Source: an uncultured Lachnospiraceae bacterium
Lineage (GTDB): Bacteria; Bacillota; Clostridia; Lachnospirales; Lachnospiraceae
Assembly: GCA_948470335.1 (NCBI GenBank)
Contig: CAOKOL010000028.1
Span: 1 to 57,499 of the forward strand
Length of the DNA: 57,499 nucleotides
Reading direction: 5' to 3'
Shown: piece after piece, positions 9,450 through 17,391 of the stretch
How the letters are laid out: every line of letters begins with the position of its first letter
Position numbering within the stretch: the stretch's first letter is position 1
Program-made: the position numbers and the translations under genes
The notes under the pieces: generated by a model
Database searches by the model: none
What the model saw: only the letters and a program-made list of their open reading frames with translations
Told to the model about the DNA's origin: nothing

Positions 9450-10787
9450 ATGGAAGAAACACTGATTAAACGGATACAGCCCCATGATGCCGATGCGGAA
9501 CGGGCCGTAATCGGCGCCATGCTGATGGACAGGGAAGCTGTCGTGATTGCGGCGGAGTCCCTGCGGAAAGATGATTTTTACCAGCCCCAGCTGGGTGTGG
9601 TATTTGATGCGGTCGTAGAGATGAATAACGAGGGGAAGCCGATTGATCTGGTCATTCTCCAGGACCGTTTAAAAGAAAAGGATGTGCCGCCGGAGATCAG
9701 CAGCCTTGATTTTGTCAGGGGACTGATGGCCCTTCATCTGACTTCGGCGAATATCGGGCATTATGTCCGGATTGTGTATGAAAAGTCTCTGCTGCGCAGG
9801 CTGATCCGGGTCAATGAATCCATAGCGGACAGCTGCTATGCGGGAAATGAAAAGGTGGAGGATATTCTGGAAATGACGGAGAAGAATATCTTCGACCTTT
9901 TAAAACAGCGCGCCGCCACCGATTATGTGCCGGTGTCTCAGATCGCCCTGAATACGCTGGAGCGGATTGAGCAGGCGGCCCGGAATAAAAGCTCGGTAAC
10001 GGGCATTCCGACGGGATTTTTAGATTTGGACTATAAGCTGTCCGGGCTGCAGCCCTCGGATCTGGTGCTTGTGGCGGCCAGACCTTCCATGGGAAAGACG
10101 GCATTTGTGCTGAATATTGCCCAGTATACCACGCTGCGCAAAGATTACCCCTGCGCCATATTCAGTCTGGAGATGTCGAAGGAACAATTGATGAACCGTC
10201 TGTTTGCCATGGAATCCAGGGTGGATTCCCAGGCCCTTCGTATCGGCAATCTGACGGATTCGGACTGGGAAAAACTGGTGGAAAGCGTGGGGCTGATCGG
10301 AAATTCCGGCCTGATTATCGACGATACGCCGGGTATTTCCGTCAGTGAGCTGCGCAGCAAATGCAGAAAGTTTAAACTGGAATTTGGCATCAAATTGGTG
10401 ATTATCGACTATCTGCAGTTGATGTCCGGTTCCGGCGCAAGAAATTCAGACAGCAGGCAGCAGGAAATTTCCGATATTTCCCGTTCTTTAAAAGCGCTGG
10501 CCAGGGAGATCGAATGTCCGGTGATTGCCCTGTCTCAGTTAAGCCGTGCCTGCGAGTCTAGGCAGGACCACCGGCCGATGCTGTCGGATTTAAGAGAGTC
10601 CGGCGCCATTGAGCAGGATGCGGATGTGGTGATGTTTATTTACCGGGACGACTATTATAACCATGACAGCGATAAAAAAGATGTGGCGGAGATTATTATC
10701 GCCAAGCAGAGAAACGGCCCCATCGGGACCGTAGAGCTGAAATGGCTGCCTGACTACACAAAATTCGCGAATCTGGAGAGGGCATAA
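9450..10787 (+). CDS. dnaB: Replicative DNA helicase DnaB
   Basis: 445 residues. The N-terminal DnaB domain (IQPHDADAERAVIGAML, about 10-110) mediates hexamer and primase contacts. The RecA-like C-terminal motor carries Walker A ARPSMGKTAF near 210-220, Walker B with IIDYLQLM near 315, and the arginine-rich DLRESGAIEQD segment near 380. The enzyme unwinds DNA ahead of the replication fork. Length matches the family. The leader contains a short repeat copy right before the start. Confidence 0.98.
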   Translation: MEETLIKRIQPHDADAERAVIGAMLMDREAVVIAAESLRKDDFYQPQLGVVFDAVVEMNNEGKPIDLVILQDRLKEKDVPPEISSLDFVRGLMALHLTSANIGHYVRIVYEKSLLRRLIRVNESIADSCYAGNEKVEDILEMTEKNIFDLLKQRAATDYVPVSQIALNTLERIEQAARNKSSVTGIPTGFLDLDYKLSGLQPSDLVLVAARPSMGKTAFVLNIAQYTTLRKDYPCAIFSLEMSKEQLMNRLFAMESRVDSQALRIGNLTDSDWEKLVESVGLIGNSGLIIDDTPGISVSELRSKCRKFKLEFGIKLVIIDYLQLMSGSGARNSDSRQQEISDISRSLKALAREIECPVIALSQLSRACESRQDHRPMLSDLRESGAIEQDADVVMFIYRDDYYNHDSDKKDVAEIIIAKQRNGPIGTVELKWLPDYTKFANLERA

Positions 10788-10788
10788 C

Positions 10789-11367
10789 ATGGAGAAACAG
10801 ATCTGGAAGCCGGGAAATATGCTGTATCCTCTTCCGGCGGTGCTGGTAAGTGTGGCAGATGCCAAAGGGAATGACAATCTGGTGACGGTGGCCTGGACCG
10901 GTACGGTGTGTACCAATCCTCCCATGGTCTATATTTCTCTGCGTCCTTCCCGTTATTCCTGGCAGATGGTGAAAGAGACCGGGGAATTTGTGATTAATCT
11001 GACCACGGAACGGCTGGCCAGGGCCACGGACTGGTGCGGCGTAAAATCCGGCCGGGATGTGGATAAATGGAAGGAAACCGGTCTGACCCGGGGAACTCCG
11101 TCAGCGGTGTCCGCGCCGGTGGTGGAGGAAAGCCCGGTGAATATCGAGTGCCGGGTAACACAGGTGCTGGAGCTGGGTTCCCACCATATGTTTCTGGCTC
11201 AGGTGGAGACGGTTCAGGTAGACACGGCCTGTCTGGATGCTAAGGGAAAGCTCCGTCTGGATCGGTGCGAACCTCTGGTATATTCTCACGGAGACTATTA
11301 TGGGCTGGGGAAATGGCGCGGAAATTTTGGATACAGCGTGAAAAAGAAAGGAAAGAGTCGGAAATAA
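10789..11367 (+). CDS. Flavin reductase-like FMN-binding protein
   Basis: 192 residues, starting one base after the dnaB stop. The sequence PLPAVLVSVADAKG, then NLVTVAWTGTVCTNPPMVYISL and GEFVINLTT, is the split-barrel FMN-binding domain of the flavin reductase (DIM6/NTAB) family. Members bind FMN and reduce flavin or act as small flavoproteins in anaerobes. The partner here is unknown. Tight spacing suggests transcription with dnaB. Confidence 0.88.
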   Translation: MEKQIWKPGNMLYPLPAVLVSVADAKGNDNLVTVAWTGTVCTNPPMVYISLRPSRYSWQMVKETGEFVINLTTERLARATDWCGVKSGRDVDKWKETGLTRGTPSAVSAPVVEESPVNIECRVTQVLELGSHHMFLAQVETVQVDTACLDAKGKLRLDRCEPLVYSHGDYYGLGKWRGNFGYSVKKKGKSRK

Positions 11368-11392
11368 ATTCCATAAAATGGAATATACATCA

Positions 11393-11420
11393 TTGCAAAC
11401 GAAAGTTTGTGTGGTATAAT
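11393..11420 (+). promoter_or_regulatory. Promoter of the MerR-type regulator
   Basis: -35 TTGCAA (11393-11398), 16-bp spacer, extended -10 TGGTATAAT (TATAAT 11415-11420). A 7-bp inverted repeat (ATTCCAT, ATGGAAT) lies just upstream around 11369-11385 and could be an operator. Confidence 0.6.
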
Positions 11421-11494
11421 AGCTATTGAGGTAAGCAACTTTGACATGGAAACGTTGCAAAACTGAATATCTTATCCAGAAAGGGGACATGAGG

Positions 11495-12127
11495 ATGGGG
11501 GACAACCATTACCGTATCTCGGAAGCTTCGAAGAAGCTGAATGTAGAAGATCATGTTTTACGATACTGGGAAGAAGATTTAGGGATGGATATTCCCCGAA
11601 ATGAGATGGGCCATCGCTATTATACCGATGTACATATTGAGACATTTCAAAGAATCAAGGAGATGAAGGAGCTGGGGTGCCAGCTAAAAGAAATCCGCCA
11701 GAAGCTGTTAGAGGAGGGAAATGAAACGCTGTTCCGGGATCTGGGCGACGAGGTGGCTATGACAGACGCCAGAGCGCTGCCCGCGGACAGGCTGGAGCAG
11801 TTTCAGAACCTGATGGTTCATGTGGTGGCCCAGGCTATCGAAACCAGCAACCAGCGTCTGGGAGAGCAGGTCAGCGAACAGGTCAGTCAGAGAGTGCTGA
11901 AAGAGATGAACTACCAGATGCGCATGCGGGAAGAGCGGGAAGAAGAACGATATAAAAAACTGGACGAAGCGCTCAGGAACGTGCAGAAGAACCGCAAGCT
12001 GCAGGCAGAGACGCCGGATCAGAACCGTATCGTGCATATGAAGAAAAAACGGGGACTGTTCGGGCGCGGCAGGAAGGATTCGGAAAAGGAGAATCGAAAA
12101 GCCCGGTTTGCGGACATACTGTCATAA
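11495..12127 (+). CDS. MerR-family transcriptional regulator with coiled-coil tail
   Basis: 210 residues from ATG 11495, chosen because AAGGGG at 11481-11486 sits 8 bases upstream; ATG 11489 is too close to it. The N-terminal winged helix-turn-helix (YRISEASKKLNV, RYWEEDLGM, GHRYYTDVHI) is MerR-like. Then comes a glutamate/arginine-rich coiled coil (about 120-175) and a basic C-terminus. No cysteine ligand set for metals is seen, so it is not a metal-sensing MerR. The target is unknown. Confidence 0.8.
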   Translation: MGDNHYRISEASKKLNVEDHVLRYWEEDLGMDIPRNEMGHRYYTDVHIETFQRIKEMKELGCQLKEIRQKLLEEGNETLFRDLGDEVAMTDARALPADRLEQFQNLMVHVVAQAIETSNQRLGEQVSEQVSQRVLKEMNYQMRMREEREEERYKKLDEALRNVQKNRKLQAETPDQNRIVHMKKKRGLFGRGRKDSEKENRKARFADILS

Positions 12128-12213
12128 TAAAGGTCTGGATTAGCGTTCACGAACTTACTGAAGATTACCCGAAAGATATCATTTCTTTTGCCATCAAAAA
12201 AGTGATCAGACAG

Positions 12214-12246
12214 AAAAATAGCCCGGCTTAACAGCCAGGCTATTTT
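12214..12246 (-). terminator. Terminator after the ferredoxin gene
   Basis: AAAATAGCC and GGCTATTTTT arms around an inner GGC/GCC pairing form a strong hairpin with T runs on both strands. It can terminate the ferredoxin transcript (minus) and the MerR transcript (plus). Confidence 0.75.
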
Positions 12247-12269
12247 AAATGCTCCTTTCGGAGTCAGTC

Positions 12270-12443
12270 TCATTCGCCAGCGGAGATTGCATCGTTGGGA
12301 CATGCGTCAGCGCAGGAACCGCAATCTACACACTCATCAGCGTTGATCACATACTTGCCGTCGCCTTCGGTGATCGCATCGTTAGGACACTCATCAGCGC
12401 AGGAACCGCATGATACACACTCATCACTAATTACATATGCCAT
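12270..12443 (-). CDS. Clostridial-type 2[4Fe-4S] ferredoxin
   Basis: 57 residues; ATG at 12443 preceded by AAAGGAGGATCAG. Two CxxCxxCxxxC clusters are complete: C9, C12, C15, C19 and C38, C41, C44, C48, each followed by proline. This is a small soluble low-potential electron carrier for hydrogenase, pyruvate:ferredoxin oxidoreductase and similar anaerobic enzymes. The longer frame upstream to 12611 is not coding. Confidence 0.95.
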   Translation of the reverse strand: MAYVISDECVSCGSCADECPNDAITEGDGKYVINADECVDCGSCADACPNDAISAGE

Positions 12444-12512
12444 TGGTCTGATCCTCCTTTTAAACTTTTTATGTACGCAGGGGGCGGTAGGCCCTCCTTG
12501 ATACCTAGGTAC

Positions 12513-12541
12513 ATTGTAATACAGAAAAGTGTATAATTCAA
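12513..12541 (-). promoter_or_regulatory. Ferredoxin promoter with a 10-bp palindrome at the start site
   Basis: On the minus strand: -35 TTGAAT (12536-12541), 17-bp spacer, -10 TACAAT (12513-12518). A perfect palindrome TACCTAGGTA (12502-12511) covers the expected transcription start and may be an operator. Confidence 0.65.
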
Positions 12542-12600
12542 GTGGAATTTTTTTGTTTCGCAGGAAAGTTTTCAAAGGGCGGACAAATGTAAAAGTAGGC

Positions 12601-12629
12601 TTGCCAACCAATAGGAGTTATACTATAAT
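12601..12629 (+). promoter_or_regulatory. Promoter of the DUF1858 gene
   Basis: -35 TTGCCA (12601-12606), 17-bp spacer, -10 TATAAT (12624-12629), 47 bases before the ATG. It is divergent from the ferredoxin promoter. Confidence 0.7.
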
Positions 12630-12676
12630 AGCACATAGATTCAGAAAAACAGATTATATAACGGAGGTATTTTATC

Positions 12677-12886
12677 ATGGCAAAACAGGTTTCAAAAGAT
12701 ATGCTGATCAGCGAGCTTCTGGAGGTTGACCCCGGCATCGTTCCGATTCTGATGGCGGCGGGCATGGGCTGTATCGGTTGCCCCTCCGCCCAGGGCGAAT
12801 CTCTGGCAGAGGCGGCCGCGGTTCACGGCATCGACGGCGAAGCGCTGATTGCGCGGATCAATGAGTATCTGGCGTTAAAGGGTTGA
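12677..12886 (+). CDS. DUF1858 small protein
   Basis: 69 residues with a good GGAGG site. The sequence [21 protein letters not shown], followed by [19 protein letters not shown], is the DUF1858 fold found alone or at the ends of hybrid-cluster and redox proteins. The CxxC pair could bind a metal or be redox active. Divergent placement beside a ferredoxin supports a redox-related role, but the function is unknown. Confidence 0.85.
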   Translation: MAKQVSKDMLISELLEVDPGIVPILMAAGMGCIGCPSAQGESLAEAAAVHGIDGEALIARINEYLALKG

Positions 12887-12899
12887 AAAACAGAAACGT

Positions 12900-12940
12900 G
12901 GATATAAAAAATGGGAGCATCGCTCCCATTTTTTATATCC
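12900..12940. terminator. Bidirectional terminator between the DUF1858 gene and mecA
   Basis: A perfect 19-bp stem with a 3-base loop; core GGGAGC and GCTCCC flanked by A6 and T6. It serves both convergent genes. Confidence 0.9.
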
Positions 12941-12945
12941 GTTCT

Positions 12946-13725
12946 TCAGATCAGTGCCAGCCGCTGCAATGCCACATCGGCTATAAACTTTTCGTAGTGT
13001 TCTTCATAGTAGGCATCAGTTGCATAGGCGCTCTTGACCCGCCTGCCGTATTCCAGCAGAATATTGCACACCCGGTTAAACTCCTCCGGACTGTGGGAGG
13101 ACTTGTTGATGACCAGGAAAAATTCTCCGTCAGGAGAACGATACAGAGTGTTCAGGCCAAAATAAGTATCGGACAGTACCGCCGCTGCGCGGGTGATATC
13201 CTCCAGGTTCTTAAAGGAATAGATGCGCACCAGGTTTACCCGGTCTACGCTGTCCTTAATGGATTCCGGCTGCAACAGATCATGTTCCTGCACAACCTCG
13301 GTACTGGCTTTCGCTTTGCTCTGCTGGTTTTTCCGGTTTTCCAAAAGCATGTTGAAAATATCCAGTATGTCGTCTGCTCCCTCCGGCGCTTCTTTGTCTG
13401 ATCTTCCGAAACCGCCCGCGCCGTCAGAAGAAGCCTGCGAGGGAGAAAATTTGGAAAATCGGCTGTCTAACTCGTCGGGATCGTCGATTTTTGTGATAAT
13501 TAAAATAATTTTCTCTCCGGCTAAGGGAATCGCTTCTACCATAAGGGGCATATCATTGACTTCAAAACCGCACTGCTCGTAGGCTGTCTGAATCATCTCC
13601 TGAAACAGGGAACGGGCTTTTTCACTTCCGTAAGCCAGCTCGCTTAAATTTAATTCACGGGTATTCAGATCCTCCCGGTTCAGAGTGCAGCGAATCTGGT
13701 TATCACTGATTTTTTCTATATCCAA
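12946..13725 (-). CDS. mecA: Adaptor protein MecA
   Basis: 259 residues. The N-terminus (MDIEKISDNQIRCTLNREDL, followed by the ELAYGSEKARSLFQEMI segment) is the substrate-recognition domain of MecA. A low-complexity linker (about 85-140) leads to the C-terminal domain that docks on ClpC. MecA delivers substrates such as ComK to ClpCP for degradation. Here the likely clients are unknown. It has its own promoter and ends at a shared bidirectional terminator. Confidence 0.9.
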   Translation of the reverse strand: MDIEKISDNQIRCTLNREDLNTRELNLSELAYGSEKARSLFQEMIQTAYEQCGFEVNDMPLMVEAIPLAGEKIILIITKIDDPDELDSRFSKFSPSQASSDGAGGFGRSDKEAPEGADDILDIFNMLLENRKNQQSKAKASTEVVQEHDLLQPESIKDSVDRVNLVRIYSFKNLEDITRAAAVLSDTYFGLNTLYRSPDGEFFLVINKSSHSPEEFNRVCNILLEYGRRVKSAYATDAYYEEHYEKFIADVALQRLALI

Positions 13726-13808
13726 GATCTCACTCCCATTCTACGCTAAGTACGATCCGGCTTTGGCATGTGGCCGGATTCTTCTATAAGGAAAGAATTC
13801 ACCCATTC

Positions 13809-13838
13809 ATTATACCTTATATAGATTTGATATGTAAA
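13809..13838 (-). promoter_or_regulatory. mecA promoter
   Basis: On the minus strand: -35 TTTACA (13833-13838), 18-bp spacer, -10 TATAAT (13809-13814). The leader contains an inverted repeat (CCGGC, GCCGG) near 13757-13777. Confidence 0.6.
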
Positions 13839-13963
13839 GCTCTATTTTCGGTTTTTCAGGCTTTTTCAAAGGCTTTTCCGGGAATTTCTGCCAAAGGTTT
13901 TTTTGCATATAAAACCAGCACAAAACCGGCATGGATTTGGCGTTAACTGGCACGGCGCAGGTA

Positions 13964-13992
13964 TTGCAAAATGGAAAATATTGCTATATAAT
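13964..13992 (+). promoter_or_regulatory. Promoter of a candidate small RNA
   Basis: -35 TTGCAA (13964-13969), 17-bp spacer, -10 TATAAT (13987-13992). No open frame with a ribosome site follows before the terminator-like hairpin at 14095. Confidence 0.6.
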
Positions 13993-13998
13993 AATGCC

Positions 13999-14120
13999 AT
14001 CGAGCTCGAACCAAGGAAAAGTCAGGATAATATATCACAAAACCTTCAAAGTCTTCTGAAAAGGGAGAGACCTTTCCAAACACCATTCTTCAGGAAGCCC
14101 TGTGCGCACCGGGCTTTTAT
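13999..14120 (+). ncRNA. Candidate small non-coding RNA
   Basis: About 120 nt between a good sigma-A promoter and a hairpin with GCCC/GGGC arms followed by TTTTAT. Inside, GGAAAAGTC pairs with GACCTTTCC (one mismatch), enclosing CCTTCA paired with TGAA and AGG. It is separate from the downstream gene, which has its own promoter at 14191. I do not recognise the family; 6S-like or regulatory RNAs are options. Confidence 0.4.
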
Positions 14121-14190
14121 GACACCGTTAAAAATAGCAGAGCCTTAAATTCCCGATTCAAACGCCGCTGTCTAACTGTTCTCCATCCGG

Positions 14191-14219
14191 TTGTAGGAAA
14201 AATGTTAATGTGGTATAAT
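14191..14219 (+). promoter_or_regulatory. Promoter of the GH18 gene
   Basis: -35 TTGTAG (14191-14196), 17-bp spacer, extended -10 TGGTATAAT (TATAAT 14214-14219), 77 bases before the ATG. Confidence 0.65.
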
Positions 14220-14296
14220 GTCGCCAGACATGATACCGGCCCGAAGCAAAGCGAAGGGGCCGTGGCAGTATTTTTTACAACAGGAGGAATTTCTAA

Positions 14297-16036
14297 ATGA
14301 GAAGAAGACCGGCGCCTGCGGCCCGCATATTTTTAATTGTGATTCTGATTGTCTGCCTGTTTGGCGGATTTACCCTGTACAAGAGATTTTCTCCTTCCGG
14401 AGAAATGGCGGATTTAAACCAGGTTTACGACGTGAGCGGCAATCAGGCCGCGCTGGTGGTGAACGGTGAACTGTCCCTCTACAAAGGCGTGCTGTCTGAC
14501 GGAACCGTTTATCTGGACCTGGATTTGGTCAGGACCCTGCTGAATTCCGGTTTTTACTGGGACAGAGAAAGCGGGCAGCTTCTTTATACCAATGCACTGT
14601 ATACCTATGCCGCAGGGATCGGCACGAATACTTACGGCGAAGAAGGGGCGGAACCTAAGGTTATGGCGCATACCATTGCCTATGAGGACGGAGAAACCCT
14701 TTATATTTCCGCCGAGTATGTGGCGCTGTTCACGGACATGGAGTTTAACATTTATGAGGAACCGGCCCGTCTGGTGATCGGTCTGGGGAGAGAGGAGCGG
14801 ACCAGGGCCACGGTTGACAAAGAAGCCGCAATCCGCCGGCTGGGAGGAATAAAAAGCGAGATTATCCGTAAGGTTCCCGCCGGGACGCCGGTAACGGTTC
14901 TCTATGAGATGGAGAACTGGTCGGAGGTATGCACGGATGACGGATATATGGGATATATTCAGAACAAAGTTCTGGAGGGATATACGAAAGCCCCAAGAGA
15001 AAGCAGTTTCAGCGAGCCAGAGTATACCAGTATTTCTTTCGATCATAAGATTACTCTCGTCTGGCATCAGGTATTTGAGGCGGGGGAGAATGAAAAGCTG
15101 TCAGAGCTGATCGGGCAGACGCAGGGGGTTACTGTCGTCTCGCCCACCTGGTTTGCCCTGGATCAAAATGACGGAACCTTCTCCTCCATAGCCGATGCTT
15201 CCTATGTGGAGCAGGCCCATGCCATGGGCATTGACATATGGGTGCTGATTAACGATTTTGACCGTGAGATCAGTATCCAGCAGGTACTGGCATCCAAAGC
15301 CTCACGGGATCATCTGCGCAGGGAACTGGTGCGTCAGGTAAAAGAGCTGGGTGCCGACGGGATCAATATTGATTTCGAGTATGTAACCCAGGCCTGCGGC
15401 GCCGATTTCATACAGTTTTTAAGAGAACTGTCCGCAGACTGCCGCAGGGAGTCTCTGGTTCTTTCCGTAGACAATTATATGCCTACCAGCGGAAACGCTT
15501 TTTATGATATGGAAACCCAGGGAAAGATCGCGGATTATGTGATTCTGATGGGATATGATGAACACTGGAAAGGCTCTGAGGCTGGTTCCGGCGCGTCCAT
15601 TTCCTTTGTGGACAGAGGGATTTCCACCTCGCTGCAGATGGTTCCGGCCGAAAAGCTGATCGGCGGCGTACCCTTTTTTACCCGGATCTGGACAGAAGTG
15701 CCGGAAGAACGGGCGGAACCGGGAGCCGAGATCAGAGAGGACGGAAATTCGGTTTACGGAAGATATGCGCTGTATTCCGAAGCCTGCGGCATGGAACGGG
15801 CATTCCGGATTCTGGAGGAACATCAAGCCGTACCGGAGTGGAATGCCGAGCTGGGGCAGTATTATGGGGAATACGAGACCGAACAGGGCAGAGTGAGAAT
15901 CTGGCTGGAAGACGAAAAGTCCCTGGAGGAGAAATTAAAGGTGATTTCTCAGAATGAGCTGGCCGGTGTGGCCGGCTGGAAGCTGGGACTGGAAACCGGC
16001 GGCGTGTGGTCTGTGATCGGTCAGTATAACCAGTGA
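14297..16036 (+). CDS. Membrane-anchored glycosyl hydrolase family 18 protein
   Basis: 579 residues; CAGGAGGAATT precedes the ATG. An N-terminal anchor (about 9-30) is followed by an amidase/stalk-like region (about 40-180), an SH3-like domain (about 185-235) and a GH18 barrel to the end. The catalytic signature DGINIDFE sits at about 354-361 with the acid/base glutamate present. Related proteins act on N-acetylglucosamine-containing polymers such as peptidoglycan, for example in spore germination or wall turnover. Its last 102 bases overlap the convergent acetyltransferase gene. Confidence 0.88.
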   Translation: MRRRPAPAARIFLIVILIVCLFGGFTLYKRFSPSGEMADLNQVYDVSGNQAALVVNGELSLYKGVLSDGTVYLDLDLVRTLLNSGFYWDRESGQLLYTNALYTYAAGIGTNTYGEEGAEPKVMAHTIAYEDGETLYISAEYVALFTDMEFNIYEEPARLVIGLGREERTRATVDKEAAIRRLGGIKSEIIRKVPAGTPVTVLYEMENWSEVCTDDGYMGYIQNKVLEGYTKAPRESSFSEPEYTSISFDHKITLVWHQVFEAGENEKLSELIGQTQGVTVVSPTWFALDQNDGTFSSIADASYVEQAHAMGIDIWVLINDFDREISIQQVLASKASRDHLRRELVRQVKELGADGINIDFEYVTQACGADFIQFLRELSADCRRESLVLSVDNYMPTSGNAFYDMETQGKIADYVILMGYDEHWKGSEAGSGASISFVDRGISTSLQMVPAEKLIGGVPFFTRIWTEVPEERAEPGAEIREDGNSVYGRYALYSEACGMERAFRILEEHQAVPEWNAELGQYYGEYETEQGRVRIWLEDEKSLEEKLKVISQNELAGVAGWKLGLETGGVWSVIGQYNQ

Positions 16037-16900
16037 GTGAAACCCCAGGCGGCGGGCCAGCTTTAAAGAGTCCGAATTGTCGGCGGCGACAGCGCAGAAA
16101 ACTTCCTGAAAGTCCGTGTGATCAGAAAGATAGTCCAGGCAGGCCCGGCAGGCTTCCAGCCCGTAGCCCTGTCCGCGGCAGGCGCGGGTGAGGATATATC
16201 CGAGAAAAGGAACTTCCTCAAAAGAAGAAGAAAGGGGGGATGTTTTTAAATCAAAACCACAGTGACCGATGACGGCATTGTCAGAGCGGCGAACCACTGT
16301 GTACATACCCAGTTGATAAAAGCCGTACATGGTTCGTATATAGGCATTCAGGAAAGTCTCCGGATCTTCGGCGGGGAAAAACCAGTGGGTTGTGCCGGCA
16401 GTGCCGGTGTATTTGTCGGTGCTGCCGCCGGCACTGGTTTCTGTTTCTTTGTAGATTTCGAAAAGCTGCGGCAGGTCCGCTTCACAGGTTTCCCGCAGAA
16501 TCAGGCGGGGCGTACATGCGACCGTAAAAGGCAGGCCGTGGAAGCGGCAGTATGCCATCCGCAGATAATCGCCAAGATCTTCACTAAAATCCTGAAATAA
16601 ATAAGGGACCGGCAGGTAAGGCGCGCCGGCTCTCTGGAAACCGGCGGCGGCTATGGAAAGGTTCCTGGCAGCCGCCATCGTTTCCTCCGCGTCTGAGAGC
16701 AGCAGGCAGTGGTTCGGGGAAACCGGATGCCGGGAAAGATAACCGGCCATCGTTTCCGCTGGCTCTATAAACCGGACGGCGATTCCCTGTGACGTTTGCT
16801 GCCGTGCGAATGCGGACAGGGCATCCGGAAAGCCGCCCCGCAGATGAATCAGCAGGGTATGGTAGGTGTGGAGGGTGGTGTCTGTGATAGGGGGTGTCAT
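15935..16900 (-). CDS. GNAT-family N-acetyltransferase with N-terminal extension
   Basis: 321 residues from ATG 16900, with AAGGAAA upstream; the frame to 17086 is not supported by a ribosome site. The C-terminal half is a RimJ/RimL-like GNAT domain: LILRETCEADLPQLFEIY, VIGHCGFDL, then the acetyl-CoA loop RGQGYGLEA and DNSDSLKLARRLGF. The first 135 residues are not GNAT. They contain a CLLLSDAEETMAAARNL stretch that resembles part of a HAD-like fold, but this is weak. The substrate is unknown. The gene runs convergently into the GH18 gene and overlaps its 3' end. Confidence 0.82.
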   Translation of the reverse strand: MTPPITDTTLHTYHTLLIHLRGGFPDALSAFARQQTSQGIAVRFIEPAETMAGYLSRHPVSPNHCLLLSDAEETMAAARNLSIAAAGFQRAGAPYLPVPYLFQDFSEDLGDYLRMAYCRFHGLPFTVACTPRLILRETCEADLPQLFEIYKETETSAGGSTDKYTGTAGTTHWFFPAEDPETFLNAYIRTMYGFYQLGMYTVVRRSDNAVIGHCGFDLKTSPLSSSFEEVPFLGYILTRACRGQGYGLEACRACLDYLSDHTDFQEVFCAVAADNSDSLKLARRLGFHSLVILTDHRPHAAGFQSQLPAGHTGQLILRNHL

Positions 16901-17391
16901 GTTTTCTGTTTTCCTTAAATATAAAAAATTGTGTGGAAAAATTTTAAGAGTCTTACGTGTCTTACAATTGTCATGCCTGTGGTTTATTGGCCGATCAATA
17001 CTTTTTTTCCTTGAAACGCGAAGCCGTATTTTCTGATGCGTTCTTTTGGGATTCCTTTTGCGATCAATGCCGCTTTCCCGTGTCAAAATAGCTGAAAGTT
17101 GACAGGGATACCCGGTTTATATAGGCATTTATGGCTTTCAGATCCTTTTTTCTTTCTCATCTCAATTATCTTAAGTATAACGAGTTTTTAGACATTTTAC
17201 AATGATTACTTGCCAGCAGTCGAAGCTGTAAGAATATGGAGGCCAATCGCGAAATAGAAGAAAGTCATCATGTGTAAAAGATACCTGTTGATGTGAAAGC
17301 TTAAATCTGTAAATAGCAGGCCCCCTGCAAAGATTAAAAAGCTTTGCAGGAGGCAAATAAAATTATGTTTGTTATGTGGCTGTTTTTGATT
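16901..17391. other. Intergenic region without a recognised gene
   Basis: About 490 bases, AT-rich, between the acetyltransferase start and the end of the demethylase cassette. A 61-codon minus-strand frame (17171-17356) has no ribosome site and overlaps the terminator hairpin, so I do not call it. Apart from that hairpin I see nothing definable; it may hold decayed sequence at the edge of the AT-rich cassette. Confidence 0.5.
17320..17354 (-). terminator. Hairpin at the end of the demethylase operon
   Basis: 13-bp arms (GCCCCCTGCAAAG and CTTTGCAGGAGGC, one mismatch) 38 bases after the stop of the last gene. The following minus-strand sequence has only a short T run. Confidence 0.6.

Noticed and set aside
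14218..14469. 83-codon frame at the start of the GH18 gene in another frame
   Set aside because: It overlaps the well-supported GH18 start with its AGGAGG site and has no homologous features.
17171..17356. 61-codon minus-strand frame left of the demethylase cassette
   Set aside because: It overlaps the terminator hairpin, lacks a ribosome site and shows no recognisable motif; at most a decayed fragment.
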